DNA from: Dysgonomonas hofstadii
Lineage (GTDB): Bacteria; Bacteroidota; Bacteroidia; Bacteroidales; Dysgonomonadaceae
DNA length: 64,000 bases
Direction of reading: 5' to 3'
Assembly (NCBI RefSeq): GCF_014196915.1
Contig: NZ_JACIEP010000002.1
Span: forward strand, 372,001-436,000
In this document: positions 41,376 through 51,549 of the stretch, one piece after another
How positions within the stretch are numbered: position 1 is the first letter of the stretch
Layout: each line of letters opens with the position of its first letter
Made by a program: the position numbers and the translations under genes
Notes under the pieces: generated by a model
Databases searched by the model: none
Told to the model about the DNA's origin: nothing
The model's input: the letters and a program-made list of their open reading frames with translations, nothing else

Positions 41376-43130
41376 TTAATTAGTCCATCCCTCATTTTGA
41401 GGATATTTGGTTCCTACCGTTACTAAATCTATTTGATTTTGTGGTATCGGACGTAATACATGTTTTGGTGCAATGTTTGTTTTTGCATCGTCTGTACTGT
41501 ATTTCTGAACACGTTCTATCAGTTTTCCTGTTCTGACTAAATCGAGCCAACGCATATTTTCCGCACATAATTCCCTGGTTCTTTCATCAAGGATAAAGTC
41601 GAGGGTCATCATACCAGATGTTACCTGCATCTGCGTTTTTTTACCTTCCGCAGCGGCTCTTTCCCTGACGGCATTTACCATTGGAACAGCTAGCGCAGGT
41701 TGATTATTCATAATTGCAGCTTCGGCAGCGATAAGATAAGTTTCAGCCAGACGGTAGATCATGATAGGCCTGCGGGAATTTTCACCAACATCTGAGGTCC
41801 ATGCTGAACGGGTAGGATCAAGGAACTTTGTCATTGTGGGGAATAGGACATTGCTATTGGCTTCGGTTTCGCTACTATAGTATGTAGACGGAATCACTAC
41901 GCCTCCGCCATTGTCTATTTCCGCCTGAATTTCTTCTTTCGTCATAGGGTGTCCGGGCATGTATATTGCACGGGAGCCTACAGTAGGAAAACTTGTCGTA
42001 AATGATTGATCTACTCCGTTTATTTTTACTGTATATGTATAGGAATCTCTGGTCTGGTTGGATTGTTGTACTGTCCAGACAGATTGGAAAGTAGACCAAT
42101 ATCGTGTGTCATTTTCTTTATCAGCAAAAGCAGAATTGAAGACCCAAGGATTAGCTCTGTACCAGCGGAAAGAGCGTCCGTTAACGAAATCGCGCGCTTT
42201 CATTGCCTCGTCATATCTCGCTACAAAGAAATGATTCAGAGGATGCCCTCCACTGTATGTTTTGTCTGTAGAGTATTGTATGTTCATCAACACCTCTTTA
42301 TTGTTCTCGTTACCAGGAGTAAAAATATCAGCATAAGAAGGAAGAAGACCTATTCCTATCGATTCGGCATCGTCTGTCAATGCCTTGGCAGTTTTGTAAG
42401 CATTTTCGAAATCGGTGGATTCTGCGAAATTCTTATAACCACGGGTAAGATATACCTTAGCCAGCAGATGACGTGCTGTAGCTCCCGTGATAGCTCCTGT
42501 ACGGGAATTTGCGGGCTGTCCGTTATTTCCTACAGTTGGACTCAGAGGCAGATCCTCTATTGCTTTTTTCAAGTCTTCAATTATAAACTCGTATACGTCT
42601 TTTTGTGGGTTCCTTTCAGCTGACCTTGACGGTTCATTCTGGAACTCCTTATTTAATGTTACATCGCCAAAAAACTGAACCAGCTTAAAGTAATAGAAGG
42701 CGCGCATAAATCGGGCTTCTGCCAATATTCGTTTTTTATCAGATTCGTTCATATTGGCCGACGAACCATAATCTATTACACCACTACAAGTATTAATTCC
42801 CATATAGCACCAACGCCATACTAAATTGAGAGAATTATGGCTAGGCGTGAAAGACGAACTGTATTTAATAACAGGCTCTACAACTCCGGCATCATTGTTG
42901 TGCCTGAATTCATCAGTCCCGGCAACAGTAAGCCCCGAAATACCATCTTCTGCCCCGTAGAGTTCCCTAAGAATATAGTATGCAGAATTGAGGCCATATT
43001 CAACACCTTCGGGAGTTGCAAAGAATTCGGGAGATATTACCGAACGAATTTCTTCATCCAGTTTGTCATTACATCCCAAAATTGGCAGGAGTATAGTTGC
43101 TATGAATATCTTAATAATATATTTTTTCAT
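41376..43130 (-). CDS. susD-like: SusD/RagB-like surface glycan-binding lipoprotein
   Basis: A 584-residue protein with a lipoprotein signal (IFIATILLPILGC, Cys20) and the SusD family plan: TPR-like N-terminal helices (AEARFMRAFYYFKLVQFFGD) and a C-terminal end with RTRELCAENMRWLDLVRTGK and RPIPQNQIDL. SusD proteins cap the SusC porin and bind glycan at the cell surface. Its start follows the SusC stop by 14 nt. Confidence 0.93.
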   Translation of the reverse strand: MKKYIIKIFIATILLPILGCNDKLDEEIRSVISPEFFATPEGVEYGLNSAYYILRELYGAEDGISGLTVAGTDEFRHNNDAGVVEPVIKYSSSFTPSHNSLNLVWRWCYMGINTCSGVIDYGSSANMNESDKKRILAEARFMRAFYYFKLVQFFGDVTLNKEFQNEPSRSAERNPQKDVYEFIIEDLKKAIEDLPLSPTVGNNGQPANSRTGAITGATARHLLAKVYLTRGYKNFAESTDFENAYKTAKALTDDAESIGIGLLPSYADIFTPGNENNKEVLMNIQYSTDKTYSGGHPLNHFFVARYDEAMKARDFVNGRSFRWYRANPWVFNSAFADKENDTRYWSTFQSVWTVQQSNQTRDSYTYTVKINGVDQSFTTSFPTVGSRAIYMPGHPMTKEEIQAEIDNGGGVVIPSTYYSSETEANSNVLFPTMTKFLDPTRSAWTSDVGENSRRPIMIYRLAETYLIAAEAAIMNNQPALAVPMVNAVRERAAAEGKKTQMQVTSGMMTLDFILDERTRELCAENMRWLDLVRTGKLIERVQKYSTDDAKTNIAPKHVLRPIPQNQIDLVTVGTKYPQNEGWTN

Positions 43131-43144
43131 GATTGTTCAGTTGT

Positions 43145-46100
43145 TTAAAATGAAAGGTTTAAGCCAAAAATCATAGACCATGTAGCCGGTGTATTTATAC
43201 CAACCGATCCGTCAGTTTCGGGATCGAGCCCTCCAAAATCGTTTACATATTCTGAAAAGAATGTAAAAGGATTTGATACGGTAGTGTATACCCTGGCCGA
43301 ACCTATACCTAATTTTGATAGTGTAGATTTAGGAACCGTATATCCAAGAGTTATATTTTTTACCTTCAGGTAAGATGCATCCATTATAGCTAATATACTT
43401 CTGTAATCGGGCCATTGTTTATTAGCATTCGGTTTTGGCCAGTAATCGGCCCTGTTTTCGGGTGTCCAATAATTCACTTTAAGGTTATTGGTAGAGCCCT
43501 GAAGCGTATTGGCCCAACTGTCATGCAGATCCGATTTCATTAAGCCTCCGACTTTAAAATAGAGCATTAAAGAAAAATCAAAATTCTTATAATTTACCGT
43601 ATTTGTCATAGCTCCCTCGAAATCAGGGTCTTTCTGCCCAAGTATGACCTTGTCGTAACTATTGATAAGGCCGTCAGGCGAACCATCTAAGTATGCTCCC
43701 CCATTTGCGTCCAATACTCTTACTGTACCTATGCGGTTGCGTACTTCACTCTCGGAAGTTATATTATAAAGCTTCATTATGAGCTCCCTGTCTTCCGGTG
43801 TATCCTGCCATATACCGACTCGCTTATAATCATAAAATACGCCTATCGGTTCATTTACAAACCAGCCATTAGCAGTATTCATGGAAACTCCATCCTGAAG
43901 CCTGGATATTTTGCTTCTGTCGGCAAAAATATTAAGGTTGGTATTCCACTTAACTGTCTTGTCTCCATCACCATCGAGGATAACAGCATTCAAATTTAAC
44001 TCTATACCCTTTCCTTTTGTTGCTCCCACATTCATCATGATGGCATCAGCTACTCCCGATGTTATCGGGTAATTTTCACTTAATAACAAATCGGTTGTTT
44101 TTCTCGAATATAATTCGATACTACCTGAAATACGGTTATTCAGAAAACCATAATCAATACCGAGGTTCCATGTTGTCGTATTTTCCCATCCAAGGCCAGT
44201 ATTAGGCGCTTTTCGTGAATAATAGCCCAGAACACCATCACTACCATAATTATATTTAACTCCTGTCAAAGAGCCCAGTGTTCCATAAGGGGAAACAGCC
44301 GTACTGCCGACCCTACCATAACTCAACCTGAATTTGAGCATCGAAAGAGTTTTTTGATCAGCCATAAAACTTTCATTACCGACATTCCACATAAATGACC
44401 CCGAACCATATGTATTCCATCTGTTACCTTTAGCCAGTCGCGACGATCCGTCGGAACGTACAGTCCCTGTCAAATAATATCTTTGTTTGTAGTTATAATT
44501 TAAACGTCCCATCCATGAAAGCAGATCCCATCTTTCATATCCTCCGCTGTTACTTAGGAATGTTCCGAATGCCGGATTGTAGTACTGATACATATCTGCC
44601 AATAAATCGGATGTTTGCAAATTCAGGTTTTCTTTCTTCGATTCCTGCCAGCTGTACAATCCGGTAAAATTGAAAGTATGAGTATCATTAATAACTTTAT
44701 CGTATGTAAATATATTTTCTATAGTCAGATTCAGGTCATCATAATTCAGGTTATTCGCCCAATTGGTTCCTCCTGATTGTTTTGTGGTATTTGCTGCATA
44801 GTATTTACCCTGCGTGTCGTGTGACAGGTTAACACCTGCATTAAATTTATATTTAAAGCCATGGGTAAAATCTATCTCCAGATAACCGGTTGTAAACGTA
44901 GATAACTTCTTCCGGCGATCTACAAGGGCATTTTCATCAAAGTCTGCCAGAGGATTATATAAAGCCGGTGCATTGTTCACCTCAAATCTCAGGCTACCGT
45001 CTTCATTGTAAGGCGATACATAAGGTGATATCCTCATCGAGTTCTCTATTGGATTTATATCCGTTCCATTTCTGAGAACATAACTGTTAAGGGAATTCAG
45101 ACCGACTTTTACATATTTTCCGATCTGCTGGTCTATACTTAACTTTATCGAATAGCGCTCCATACTCTGCATCTTGTATGACCCCTCTGCATTATAATAA
45201 CCGATAGAGAATGCATACTGGGTTTTCTTGGTTCCCCCACTAACGCTTACCTGATGATTGGTGAGTAATCCGTCTGAATATATAAGGTCTTGCCAGTCTG
45301 TACCCACTCCGGCTTCATAGCCTTCTATTTCGGGAGTAAAAGTCATAGCCCTCGAATAAAGATTGGGGTCGTCCATTCCTGTAAAAGTCCCTTCCGGATT
45401 AGCATTGATCTGCGCCCATTTTTTCAGTGTGAGCAAACCGTCTCCATTATCCCTGTACACATCATACTTACCCAGACTTTTATTGAAGCCTACATATCCG
45501 CTGTACGATACCCGGGCTTCTCCTTCCTGTCCTTTACGCGTATTGATGAGGATTACTCCATTTGACCCACGGGATCCGTAGATAGCTGTAGCTGATGCAT
45601 CTTTTAATATTTGAGACGATACTACATCATCGGGATTTATATCGTTAAGGCTTCCGTCAAAAGGTATTCCATCCACTACGACAAGAGGGTCATTACCTCC
45701 GCTTAAAGAACGTGTACCACGGATTCTGATACGGGGTGTTGAACCCGGATGATTATTCCCTCCGCTTTTGGATATCTGTACACCTGCTCCCAGTCCTTGA
45801 AGCACACTGGCTATATTGCCTCCGGGGCTCATACGCAATTCTTTCTCGCCTACAGCGGAAACAGCTCCTGTATAATCTGATTTTTTTTGCGTACCATAAC
45901 CAACAACAATAACCTCATCCAGTTGTTGGTTCTCTTCCTCCAATGTTATGTCGAAGGTGGCTTGTCCACCGATTGAGATAATCTGTGTTTTGTATCCTAC
46001 GTATGAAATTTTTAATTTTGCCCCTTCAGGTACATCCGACAAGATAAAATTACCATTATCATCCGTCATTGTTCCATTCGTAGTGCCATCTACGCTGACA

Positions 46101-46279
46101 GTTACGCCGATTAGCGGTCCTGATTGATCATTTACTGTCCCCGTAATTTTCTTTTTCGATTGCTGAGTCTGCGCAAATTCATTTTCAATCGGCCCGGTTG
46201 AGGCTGAAATGGTCAGGCTGAAAACAAATAAGGTTCCTAGATAGCAAAACCTCGATAAGTTTCTTTTTATTTTCCACAT
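43145..46279 (-). CDS. susC-like: SusC/RagA-like TonB-linked outer membrane transporter
   Basis: A 1044-residue protein. After a signal segment there is a carboxypeptidase-like domain (KKITGTVNDQSGPLIGVTVS), the TonB-box region (LDEVIVVGYGTQKKSDYTGA), a plug (RIRIRGTRSLSGGNDPLVVV) and a long beta-barrel that ends in an aromatic strand, WSMIFGLNLSF. It imports oligosaccharides made at the surface. It is the first gene of the PUL operon and is read away from the HTCS gene. Confidence 0.95.
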   Translation of the reverse strand: MWKIKRNLSRFCYLGTLFVFSLTISASTGPIENEFAQTQQSKKKITGTVNDQSGPLIGVTVSVDGTTNGTMTDDNGNFILSDVPEGAKLKISYVGYKTQIISIGGQATFDITLEEENQQLDEVIVVGYGTQKKSDYTGAVSAVGEKELRMSPGGNIASVLQGLGAGVQISKSGGNNHPGSTPRIRIRGTRSLSGGNDPLVVVDGIPFDGSLNDINPDDVVSSQILKDASATAIYGSRGSNGVILINTRKGQEGEARVSYSGYVGFNKSLGKYDVYRDNGDGLLTLKKWAQINANPEGTFTGMDDPNLYSRAMTFTPEIEGYEAGVGTDWQDLIYSDGLLTNHQVSVSGGTKKTQYAFSIGYYNAEGSYKMQSMERYSIKLSIDQQIGKYVKVGLNSLNSYVLRNGTDINPIENSMRISPYVSPYNEDGSLRFEVNNAPALYNPLADFDENALVDRRKKLSTFTTGYLEIDFTHGFKYKFNAGVNLSHDTQGKYYAANTTKQSGGTNWANNLNYDDLNLTIENIFTYDKVINDTHTFNFTGLYSWQESKKENLNLQTSDLLADMYQYYNPAFGTFLSNSGGYERWDLLSWMGRLNYNYKQRYYLTGTVRSDGSSRLAKGNRWNTYGSGSFMWNVGNESFMADQKTLSMLKFRLSYGRVGSTAVSPYGTLGSLTGVKYNYGSDGVLGYYSRKAPNTGLGWENTTTWNLGIDYGFLNNRISGSIELYSRKTTDLLLSENYPITSGVADAIMMNVGATKGKGIELNLNAVILDGDGDKTVKWNTNLNIFADRSKISRLQDGVSMNTANGWFVNEPIGVFYDYKRVGIWQDTPEDRELIMKLYNITSESEVRNRIGTVRVLDANGGAYLDGSPDGLINSYDKVILGQKDPDFEGAMTNTVNYKNFDFSLMLYFKVGGLMKSDLHDSWANTLQGSTNNLKVNYWTPENRADYWPKPNANKQWPDYRSILAIMDASYLKVKNITLGYTVPKSTLSKLGIGSARVYTTVSNPFTFFSEYVNDFGGLDPETDGSVGINTPATWSMIFGLNLSF

Positions 46280-46481
46280 AATTTTTTTATTAGCATTAAA
46301 TGGTTAGACAATTTTTTCCAGATGTAAAATTAATATTGAGAAGAAAATTTTCAAGAACGAATATAAGACATAAGTGGATGAATCAGAGACGTAGTCACAT
46401 ATTCGTGCTACTATGTCATATGTTGAGACTTTTTAACTAATACTACGTTTGAGAATTAAATTTTATACAAATAAAAATAAA

Positions 46482-46489
46482 TATATTTG
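46482..46489 (+). promoter_or_regulatory. Possible -7 box for the HTCS gene
   Basis: TATATTTG fits the Bacteroidota -7 consensus TAnnTTTG, 30 nt before the HTCS ATG. No good -33 TTG was found at the right distance. Confidence 0.35.
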
Positions 46490-46519
46490 TGTAGGAGCAT
46501 ATCTAATACTGTAAATGCC

Positions 46520-49500
46520 ATGAAATATATCATTTTATTTATTATCATTCTTAGTCCTTGCTCGGCAATGTCATATAATTTGCGACAGATATCCAGCAAA
46601 AACGGGCTTTCCAATAGCGCAATCTTATCAATTTATCAGGATAGGAAAGGGTTTATGTGGTTCGGATCGTGCGATGGCTTAAATATGTTTGACGGCATTA
46701 ATATCCAAATATATAAGCCTACAAATGGGAATAATAATCTGTCTGGTAATCTGATCGAAAGTATTCATGAAATAGATGAAGATATATTCTGGATACAAAC
46801 AAATTATGGATTAGACAGGCTTGACAGGCGTACAGGAACTATAAAATCCTATAAAGAATTTAAGAGTAAGAATCTGTTTGCGAAAAGCATGCATAATGAT
46901 ATATTTATCATAAAAGATGATAAATATATCTATTATTTAAAACAGGGTAGTGATATATTCAGAAAAATATTTGATGATGCTATATCTTTTAATAATGTAC
47001 TGGATATGGTAATTGACAAAAACAATATCTTATGGATATTTTCGAAGGATATGAAATGTATGAGCTATACGATAGAAACAACGACTGATGATATAAAAAT
47101 AAAGCCGGTTTCTCTCTTTGAACACCAGACAGACCTATTGTACTGTTTTCATGAAGGAAATATTATCTATTTTGTTGATAGTGAATATATATTATATGAA
47201 TATGATCTTATAAATAAGAAGAAATACTATATTCATGATCTTAAAAATGAAATTCAGAAAAAAGGAGGCATATCGTCCATTATCAGATATCACGATGATT
47301 ATCTTATCGGTTTCAAATCGAATGGACTTGTCTGGCTGAAAAATATTCCGGATCAAAAAAACAATTATCAGACGAGTGAAATTGATATTAAATCGGGAAT
47401 ATTTTGTCTGACTAAAGATAAAAATCAGGATATAATATGGGTAGGAACCGACGGACAGGGAGCATTCATGTTTTTTATGGATTCGTACTCGATAAAGTCT
47501 ACCACATTCGATAAGTTTATATATCCCATAAACAATCCCATAAGAGCCCTTTTATTAGACAAGGATAATACTCTCTGGATAGGTACAAAAGGAGATGGAA
47601 TACTTAAAATATATAACTATGATTACGAAAACGGTAACAACAGCCGGATGGAGCACATCCTGTCCAGTAATAGTCCTTTAAATGACAACGCTGTATACTC
47701 TTTTGCTAAAAGCCGGAAAAATATTTTATGGATAGGTAATGAGGAGGGGATTAATTACTTTTCATATAAAGAAAAGAAAATAAAAAAGTTATCGCTCGAG
47801 ATAGATAACAGACCAGTAAGATTTGTGCATTCTATCTGCGAGTTTAATGATTCTACATTGTGGATAGCTACAGTAGGAGACGGCATCATAAAAGCTAAAT
47901 ATTCGGGTTCTGTAGACAATCCTGTAATCACAGAAACCAAAAGGATTGTTTTAGATAAAGGTAAGACATCATCTAACTATTTTTTTACTTCATATAAAGA
48001 GAACGATTCTATCATATGGTTTGGCAATAGAGGATATGGAGCTTTTAGATTAAATACAATTACAGAGGAATTAAAAACATTCCAATTTGATAAGAATAAT
48101 TCGAATCAGACATTGAATGATGTGTTTTCCATTGCAAAAAGTGACGACGGTTATTGGTTCGGTACAAGTTTCGGATTGACCAGGCTTCATGAAGACACAG
48201 AAGAAATATTTAACGAAACTACCGGTTTCCCTAACAATACAATTCATGCTATTGTAGTAGATAATAATAACAATCTTTGGCTTAGCACCAATCAGGGTGT
48301 TGTGAAATTCAATATTAAACAGAATACTTTTCAAACATATAAACAGGAAGATGATCTTGCTATAACAGAGTTTAGCGATGGCGCTTATTTTAAAGATAAG
48401 GCGACAGGTTCTCTTTTTTTTGGCGGGATAAATGGTTTTATATCTATTAAGGCAAATGAGACAAAGCAAAAAGAGTATCTTCCTTCCATACAATTTAGTA
48501 AATTATCTATTTTTGGAAAAGATTGTAATATATATGATTATTTTTCTGAAAACGAAGAGAAAATCTTAGAACTGGATTATAGTCAAAACTTTTTCTCAAT
48601 ATCTTTTTCTGCTATCGATTATATCAATGGTAATAGCTATACATATTTGTACAAGTTAGATGAATTAAGCAGTAACTGGATAGAGAGTAATTCAAATATG
48701 GCGACTTTTACCGATATCTCTCCCGGCCGATATACTTTATACGTCAAATATATAAATCCGGCCAATGGCAATGAGAGTCCGGTATTTCCCCTCTCTATAA
48801 AAATCAATCCGCCATGGTATAGAACTAATCTGGCATATATAATATATTCTCTTGTCATCTTGCTCCTCATATATCTAGGCATAAGAATAAGCCTAAAATG
48901 GTATAGAATGAAGAAGAACTCAATGTTGGAAAGGCTTAATCGTCAGCAAAAAGAAGAAATATATGAATCAAAACTTCGGTTTTTTACTAATATTACGCAT
49001 GAATTATGTACACCTTTGACTTTAATTTATGGTCCATGTGAAAAGATTATATCATATAGTAAAACAGACAATTATATTCATAAATATGCTTCTTTAATAC
49101 AAAATAATGCAGAGAAGCTGAATGGTCTTATACAGGAGCTGATTGAGTTTCGCCGCCTCGAAACAGATAATAAGAAATTGATTATAAACCGATTGTCTGT
49201 ATCGGAAATAATAGCTGAAATAGCCGAATCTTTTCTTGAATTATCCGAAACGAAAAACATAGATTATCAAATTAAAATAAAGCCGGATATGATATGGAAT
49301 TCGGATATGAGCTGCCTGGTCAAGATTGTGAATAACCTCATATCCAATGCGTTCAAATATACACCCGAGCAAGGGAGCATTATTGTGGAGGCTCATATAG
49401 AATCTGAAAATCTATATATTACTATATCCAATACCGGAAAAGGAATTAAGGAGGAAAATATTTCAAAAATATTTGATCGTTATAAAATATTGGATAATTT

Positions 49501-50533
49501 GGAAATGCCCGAAAACAAAGGACATTTGGCTCGTAATGGACTAGGTTTAGCAATTTGTTCCAGTATGGTTAAACTATTAAAGGGAGAAATAGATGTAATA
49601 AGTGTACTTAATGAACAGACGTCTTTCAAAGTTGTACTGCCTTTTTGGGAAATAAATCCGGAAGATGAGATTGTAGAAGACAAGATATTAGTACCCAATA
49701 CAGAAAATACCATTGTGCTCGAGCAATCGGTTCAGGTATACGATAAAAATAAACCATCAATAATGATCGTGGATGACGATCCCGAAATGTTGTGGTTCAT
49801 ATCCGAAATATTTATGGAAATGTATAACATTATTCCGGTAAGTGATCCGCAAGAAGTAATGGAGTTACTTAACAAAAGACAACCGGATCTTATTATTTCA
49901 GATGTAATGATGCCCGGTACAGACGGTATCTCTCTGACTAAACTTTTAAAAAAAGATAAACTATTTAGTCATATACCGTTAATATTATTATCGGCTAAAA
50001 ATAATCCGGACGAACAGGTAAGAGGGATAGAGGCAGGAGCAGATGTATATATAACGAAGCCTTTCGATATCAAATATCTGGAAAAGATAGTTAACCGGTT
50101 ATTGCAACGAAAAGAGGATTTAAAAGAATACTATAACTCAGCTCTCAGCGTTTTTGAATCAGAAGATGGGCATTTTTTGCATAAAGACGACAAAGCCTTT
50201 TTTGAAAAAATGATTCACATCATAGAAATAAATGTAATGAATCCTGATTTATCTGTTGAATTATTAAGCTCATCGTTAGGATATAGTACCAGACAATTGT
50301 ATCGTAAATTAAAAAATATTACAGAAAAATCTCCAAGCGATATTATACGTGAATACAGATTAAGTATTGTAGAACATCTGTTAACAAACACGAACTTATC
50401 AATCGATGAAATTCTTTATAAAGCTGGATTCAGTAATCGCGGAAACTTTTTTAAACTCTTTACCCAGCGGTATGGAACTACTCCAAAGAGTTATAGAAAT
50501 ATGAAGATGAGGGAATTGGATAAGCATGAATAA
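46520..50533 (+). CDS. Hybrid two-component system regulator (HTCS) of the PUL
   Basis: A 1337-residue one-protein sensor. After a signal (to ~18), residues ~20-690 form two seven-bladed propellers of Reg_prop repeats (ISSKNGLSNSAILSIYQDRK and later similar blades), then a Y_Y_Y domain, a membrane span near 780-800 (YIIYSLVILLLIYLGI), a HisKA helix with NITHELCTPLTLIYGP, HATPase (NLISNAFKYTPEQG, GLGLAICSSM), a receiver domain (MIVDDDPEML, DLIISDVMMPGTDG, YITKPF) and an AraC-type HTH at the end (YRKLKNITEKSPSDIIREYR). It senses oligosaccharide in the periplasm and activates the divergent susC operon. In the H-box, the usual Arg after HEL is Cys. An in-frame TTG at 46487 is a less likely start. 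Confidence 0.93.
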   Translation: MKYIILFIIILSPCSAMSYNLRQISSKNGLSNSAILSIYQDRKGFMWFGSCDGLNMFDGINIQIYKPTNGNNNLSGNLIESIHEIDEDIFWIQTNYGLDRLDRRTGTIKSYKEFKSKNLFAKSMHNDIFIIKDDKYIYYLKQGSDIFRKIFDDAISFNNVLDMVIDKNNILWIFSKDMKCMSYTIETTTDDIKIKPVSLFEHQTDLLYCFHEGNIIYFVDSEYILYEYDLINKKKYYIHDLKNEIQKKGGISSIIRYHDDYLIGFKSNGLVWLKNIPDQKNNYQTSEIDIKSGIFCLTKDKNQDIIWVGTDGQGAFMFFMDSYSIKSTTFDKFIYPINNPIRALLLDKDNTLWIGTKGDGILKIYNYDYENGNNSRMEHILSSNSPLNDNAVYSFAKSRKNILWIGNEEGINYFSYKEKKIKKLSLEIDNRPVRFVHSICEFNDSTLWIATVGDGIIKAKYSGSVDNPVITETKRIVLDKGKTSSNYFFTSYKENDSIIWFGNRGYGAFRLNTITEELKTFQFDKNNSNQTLNDVFSIAKSDDGYWFGTSFGLTRLHEDTEEIFNETTGFPNNTIHAIVVDNNNNLWLSTNQGVVKFNIKQNTFQTYKQEDDLAITEFSDGAYFKDKATGSLFFGGINGFISIKANETKQKEYLPSIQFSKLSIFGKDCNIYDYFSENEEKILELDYSQNFFSISFSAIDYINGNSYTYLYKLDELSSNWIESNSNMATFTDISPGRYTLYVKYINPANGNESPVFPLSIKINPPWYRTNLAYIIYSLVILLLIYLGIRISLKWYRMKKNSMLERLNRQQKEEIYESKLRFFTNITHELCTPLTLIYGPCEKIISYSKTDNYIHKYASLIQNNAEKLNGLIQELIEFRRLETDNKKLIINRLSVSEIIAEIAESFLELSETKNIDYQIKIKPDMIWNSDMSCLVKIVNNLISNAFKYTPEQGSIIVEAHIESENLYITISNTGKGIKEENISKIFDRYKILDNLEMPENKGHLARNGLGLAICSSMVKLLKGEIDVISVLNEQTSFKVVLPFWEINPEDEIVEDKILVPNTENTIVLEQSVQVYDKNKPSIMIVDDDPEMLWFISEIFMEMYNIIPVSDPQEVMELLNKRQPDLIISDVMMPGTDGISLTKLLKKDKLFSHIPLILLSAKNNPDEQVRGIEAGADVYITKPFDIKYLEKIVNRLLQRKEDLKEYYNSALSVFESEDGHFLHKDDKAFFEKMIHIIEINVMNPDLSVELLSSSLGYSTRQLYRKLKNITEKSPSDIIREYRLSIVEHLLTNTNLSIDEILYKAGFSNRGNFFKLFTQRYGTTPKSYRNMKMRELDKHE

Positions 50534-50876
50534 TTCATTGATTATCTTATGCCTTGTCTTCATTATATTCTATACGCCACCATACATAAATTGATCTTTC
50601 AATTATATCGCTTTCATTGCAATATTTTTAAAGAAAATTAAAAAAAAACAAAAGTCTAGATGACTTCAATATGTAAAGATAAAAGATTGATTTTATTTAT
50701 TTGGCCTGGCAATGCATACAATCTTTGTTTATAATATCCAAAGACACATGACAATACAGATGTAGAAAATCCGACGGACTCTCCTTATTCTTGTCATTCG
50801 CACTATTTTGATAGTGCATCATTTCAATTTGTGATAGATAAAACTTAATTTTAAGGTTTCAAACATAAACAAAAGA
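50534..50876. other. Intergenic region between HTCS and cobU
   Basis: This 343-bp AT-rich gap shows no gene on either strand. I looked for a cobalamin riboswitch and found no B12-box-like sequence. No strong terminator hairpin follows the HTCS gene. A weak leader for cobU probably lies in the last 100 bp, but no convincing TAnnTTTG box was found. Confidence 0.5.
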
Positions 50877-51386
50877 ATGAAAAGAGTAACCCTTATCACC
50901 GGCGGACAACGTTCCGGGAAAAGCAGTTATGCCGAGAAAATGGCTTTGTCGCTGGATGCTAATCCTGTTTACCTGGCTACATCACGGGTTTGGGATGAGG
51001 AACATCGCAAACGTATAGAAAAGCATAAGGCAAACAGAGGTTCGGAGTGGGTCAATATCGAAGAAGATAAAGCCCTAAGCAAACATGATTTAAACGGGAA
51101 AACGATCTTGATAGATTGCGTAACCCTATGGGCTACTAATTTTTTCTTTGATCTCGATTCCGATGTAGAAACATCCCTGGCCTTATTGAAGAGAGAGTTC
51201 GATTCTTTTACATCACAGGATGCAAGTTTCATATTTGTTACAAACGAGATAGGCATGGGAGAGATGCCTCAAAACGAGCTTCAACGCAAATTTTCCGATT
51301 TGCAGGGATGGTTTAACCAATATATTGCAGCAAACGCAGATGATGTTTTTCTTATGGTTTCGGGAATTCCGGTAAAAGTAAAATAA
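50877..51386 (+). CDS. cobU: Adenosylcobinamide kinase / adenosylcobinamide-phosphate guanylyltransferase
   Basis: A 169-residue bifunctional enzyme of the late cobalamin pathway. Walker A is GGQRSGKSS at residues 9-17, EHRKRIEKHK carries the guanylylated-type His, and ILIDCVTLWATN and FVTNEIGMGEMP follow. Length matches CobU (about 180). It phosphorylates adenosylcobinamide and then activates it with GTP. It heads a cobU-cobT-cobS-cobC cluster for nucleotide loop assembly. Confidence 0.93.
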   Translation: MKRVTLITGGQRSGKSSYAEKMALSLDANPVYLATSRVWDEEHRKRIEKHKANRGSEWVNIEEDKALSKHDLNGKTILIDCVTLWATNFFFDLDSDVETSLALLKREFDSFTSQDASFIFVTNEIGMGEMPQNELQRKFSDLQGWFNQYIAANADDVFLMVSGIPVKVK

Positions 51387-51549
51387 TTAATACTGATGAA
51401 AAGAGAATTGCTTTATCTATACAAAGAAAGCTTTTAGCGGATGACCATTAGTGTTTAATAAAAAAGTGCAATAGCAAAAGAACATCAAAAAAGAGTTACT
51501 TTCGTTACTTTTTAGTTAAAATGAAAACTTGTAATTTAAACAATATATA

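Noticed and set aside
42006-42623. 205-codon + strand ORF inside the susD gene
   Set aside because: Antisense shadow of a clear SusD coding sequence; no domain or leader.
50534-50876. Cobalamin riboswitch before cobU
   Set aside because: No B12 box or typical paired elements could be found in this AT-rich gap.
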